IMG/VR virus record: IMGVR_UViG_3300048549_001807 | Span: 1-43,096 of that record | Length of the DNA: 43,096 nt | Origin: a virus | Direction: 5' to 3' (one strand) | Shown here: piece after piece, positions 42,247 to 43,096 of the stretch | Layout of the letters: each line of letters starts with the position of its first letter | Numbering within the stretch: the first letter of the stretch is position 1 | Position numbers and translations under genes: made by a program | Notes under the pieces: model-generated | Database searches by the model: none | What the model saw: only the letters and a program-made list of their open reading frames with translations | What the model was told of the DNA's origin: nothing

Positions 42247-43096
42247 TTATTTTTTTTCATGATGCCCACTTTTTGAGGAGTTTGGTTTTTCATGGGTATA
42301 CCCCATTTTTTTCATTTTTAAATGATCCTCTAAAGTATTTGCTTTATAACCCTTTCCTGTTTTGGGGTCATACATCATATGAGGTTTAAAATCTTTTTCT
42401 TCATCCGCTGATTGAGCTTTGTCCCAAGCTTTTTTGCTTGGACGATCTTTGCTTCCAGGTTTTGCGGGTTTATAGTTTTTCCCCATTCTTTTTTTCTTTT
42501 TGCGAATATTTTCCCAAAGACCTGATTCGGATTCTTTCATGTCTTCATTTTGCTTTTTTAAGATAGCATCTTGAATTGGTTTTGGTAATTTTTTTTGCTT
42601 TTCAGTTAGTCCAGCTTCTCCTTTTTCATATAAAGAGCTTTTCATTTTTTTATATTGTATCGCGCAAGCCGCATAGGTTTTGTCTTTATCCATGCCAGCT
42701 GTATTGACAAGATCTTCATCATATTTGGCGCAATGATCCATGAACGCTTTTTCCATGTAATTTGAAGCAGAAGCGTCGGATGAATCCTCCGCAGGTTTTT
42801 CAACTTCATCTACATTTTCTTCTTCTCCTTTTGTGACTTTTGTTACGCTTTTTTTACTCCACATTTTACAGCTCCAGTAACGAGCTTTTGTTTTAGGGCC
42901 GGGATTTGCACAATTATGTCGAGCTCTAAAGTTTTTTCGGCGCCCTGGGTCATCACGCTTGATTTCCATGTTAGGGTCTCCAAAGTTTACTTTTACGACA
43001 TTCCCCTTTTCGTTTTTAACATAAACTGAAAACTTTTTAGGTCCTCCTGGAGTGCGAAATGGTTTGTTTAATTTTTTACCTTTATTTGCTTCTGAG
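42247..43096 (-). CDS. Virion-associated protein, 5' end cut by the window edge
   Basis: The frame stays open upstream of the internal ATG at 42969 to the window edge, and the extra residues belong to the same domain: KPFRTPGGPKKFSVYVKN, then VNFGDPNMEIKRDDPGRRKN and FRARHNCANPGPKTKARYWS. I know this FRTPGGPKKF...FGDPNM...RARHNC..PGPK.KARYWSC block from structural-gene regions of many phages, with no assigned function. Downstream come an F.DHC....AAC motif, a Lys-rich linker and a repeat-poor basic tail ending GHHEKK. At least 282 residues; a head or packaging protein is likely. Confidence 0.7.
   Translation of the reverse strand, partial: SEANKGKKLNKPFRTPGGPKKFSVYVKNEKGNVVKVNFGDPNMEIKRDDPGRRKNFRARHNCANPGPKTKARYWSCKMWSKKSVTKVTKGEEENVDEVEKPAEDSSDASASNYMEKAFMDHCAKYDEDLVNTAGMDKDKTYAACAIQYKKMKSSLYEKGEAGLTEKQKKLPKPIQDAILKKQNEDMKESESGLWENIRKKKKRMGKNYKPAKPGSKDRPSKKAWDKAQSADEEKDFKPHMMYDPKTGKGYKANTLEDHLKMKKMGYTHEKPNSSKSGHHEKK

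Noticed and set aside
1-43096. tRNA genes, rRNA genes, integrase or attachment sites
   Set aside because: By eye I found no cloverleaf in the few intergenic gaps, no rRNA segment and no recombinase; a tRNAscan run would settle the tRNA question.

Overview
This window is part of a larger genome of a tailed, probably strictly lytic, double-stranded DNA phage. It carries a large terminase, prohead protease-scaffold, major capsid protein, fibre-like proteins, a lysis-type cassette, its own sigma factor, a DNA polymerase, ribonucleotide reductase and chaperones, and I see no integrase or repressor. Both ends cut through genes (1..306 and 42247..43096). No portal, sheath, tube or baseplate gene is visible, so much of the genome lies outside. 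The DNA is AT-rich. The best host clue is a pair of planctomycete/verrucomicrobial-type genes (DUF1549/DUF1553 and DUF1501). A Chlamydia-like (class Ic-like) ribonucleotide reductase small subunit points the same way. I infer a member of the PVC group, most likely an aquatic Verrucomicrobiota, as host; this is inference, not proof.

Layout. (1) 1..6280: early-type region of about 22 tiny genes. Five short plus-strand genes (337..1398) follow one promoter. The minus-strand genes fall into four modules, each closed by a copy of a repeated terminator, and three of them start with a near-identical promoter that has a DnaA-box sequence upstream. (2) 6280..6513: AT-rich gap before the late region. 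(3) 6514..24922: mainly plus-strand late region: PhoH, a large propeller-like protein, three fibre-like paralogues, holin/spanin/GAF membrane genes, a zinc-ribbon/AT-hook protein and a Cys-rich sigma factor, a packaging block (tandem-repeat protein, beta-helix protein, C2H2-ERCC4 nuclease, terminase), then protease-scaffold, decoration, capsid and neck-like genes. Three small minus-strand genes sit inside it. (4) 24903..31352, minus: PHP domain, DnaQ-like exonuclease, DnaE polymerase body and a ClpC-type unfoldase in one operon. (5) 31462..35199, plus: NrdA, a small helical protein, NrdB. (6) 35293..39876, minus: DUF1501, DUF1549/DUF1553, a two-helix membrane peptide and an outer-membrane beta-barrel. 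(7) 39916..43096, minus: Hsp20, HNH protein, two related fibre-type proteins and a truncated virion-type gene.

The most striking sequence-level pattern is promoter geometry. Early and middle genes carry TTGAC- or TTGCAA-type -35 boxes, a spacer of usually 17, a TAnnnT -10 box and very often exactly 6 nt before the ATG, which puts the predicted transcription start on the A of the start codon. A second class lacking a -35 box (GTG directly before TAnnnT, 5-7 nt from ATG) precedes late genes. Much of this phage may therefore use leaderless mRNAs, with Shine-Dalgarno sites kept for operon-internal and capsid genes.

How the parts may cooperate: early peptides redirect the host; the split C-family polymerase with its own proofreader and ribonucleotide reductase drive replication; the sigma factor switches on late genes; ClpC and Hsp20 manage proteins; and the exported DUF1549/DUF1501 proteins plus porin alter the host envelope or its metabolism. 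The split polymerase with an inserted exonuclease gene, the Val-substituted class Ic-like NrdB, the DUF1549/DUF1501 cargo and the leaderless promoter system are the features I would follow up first.
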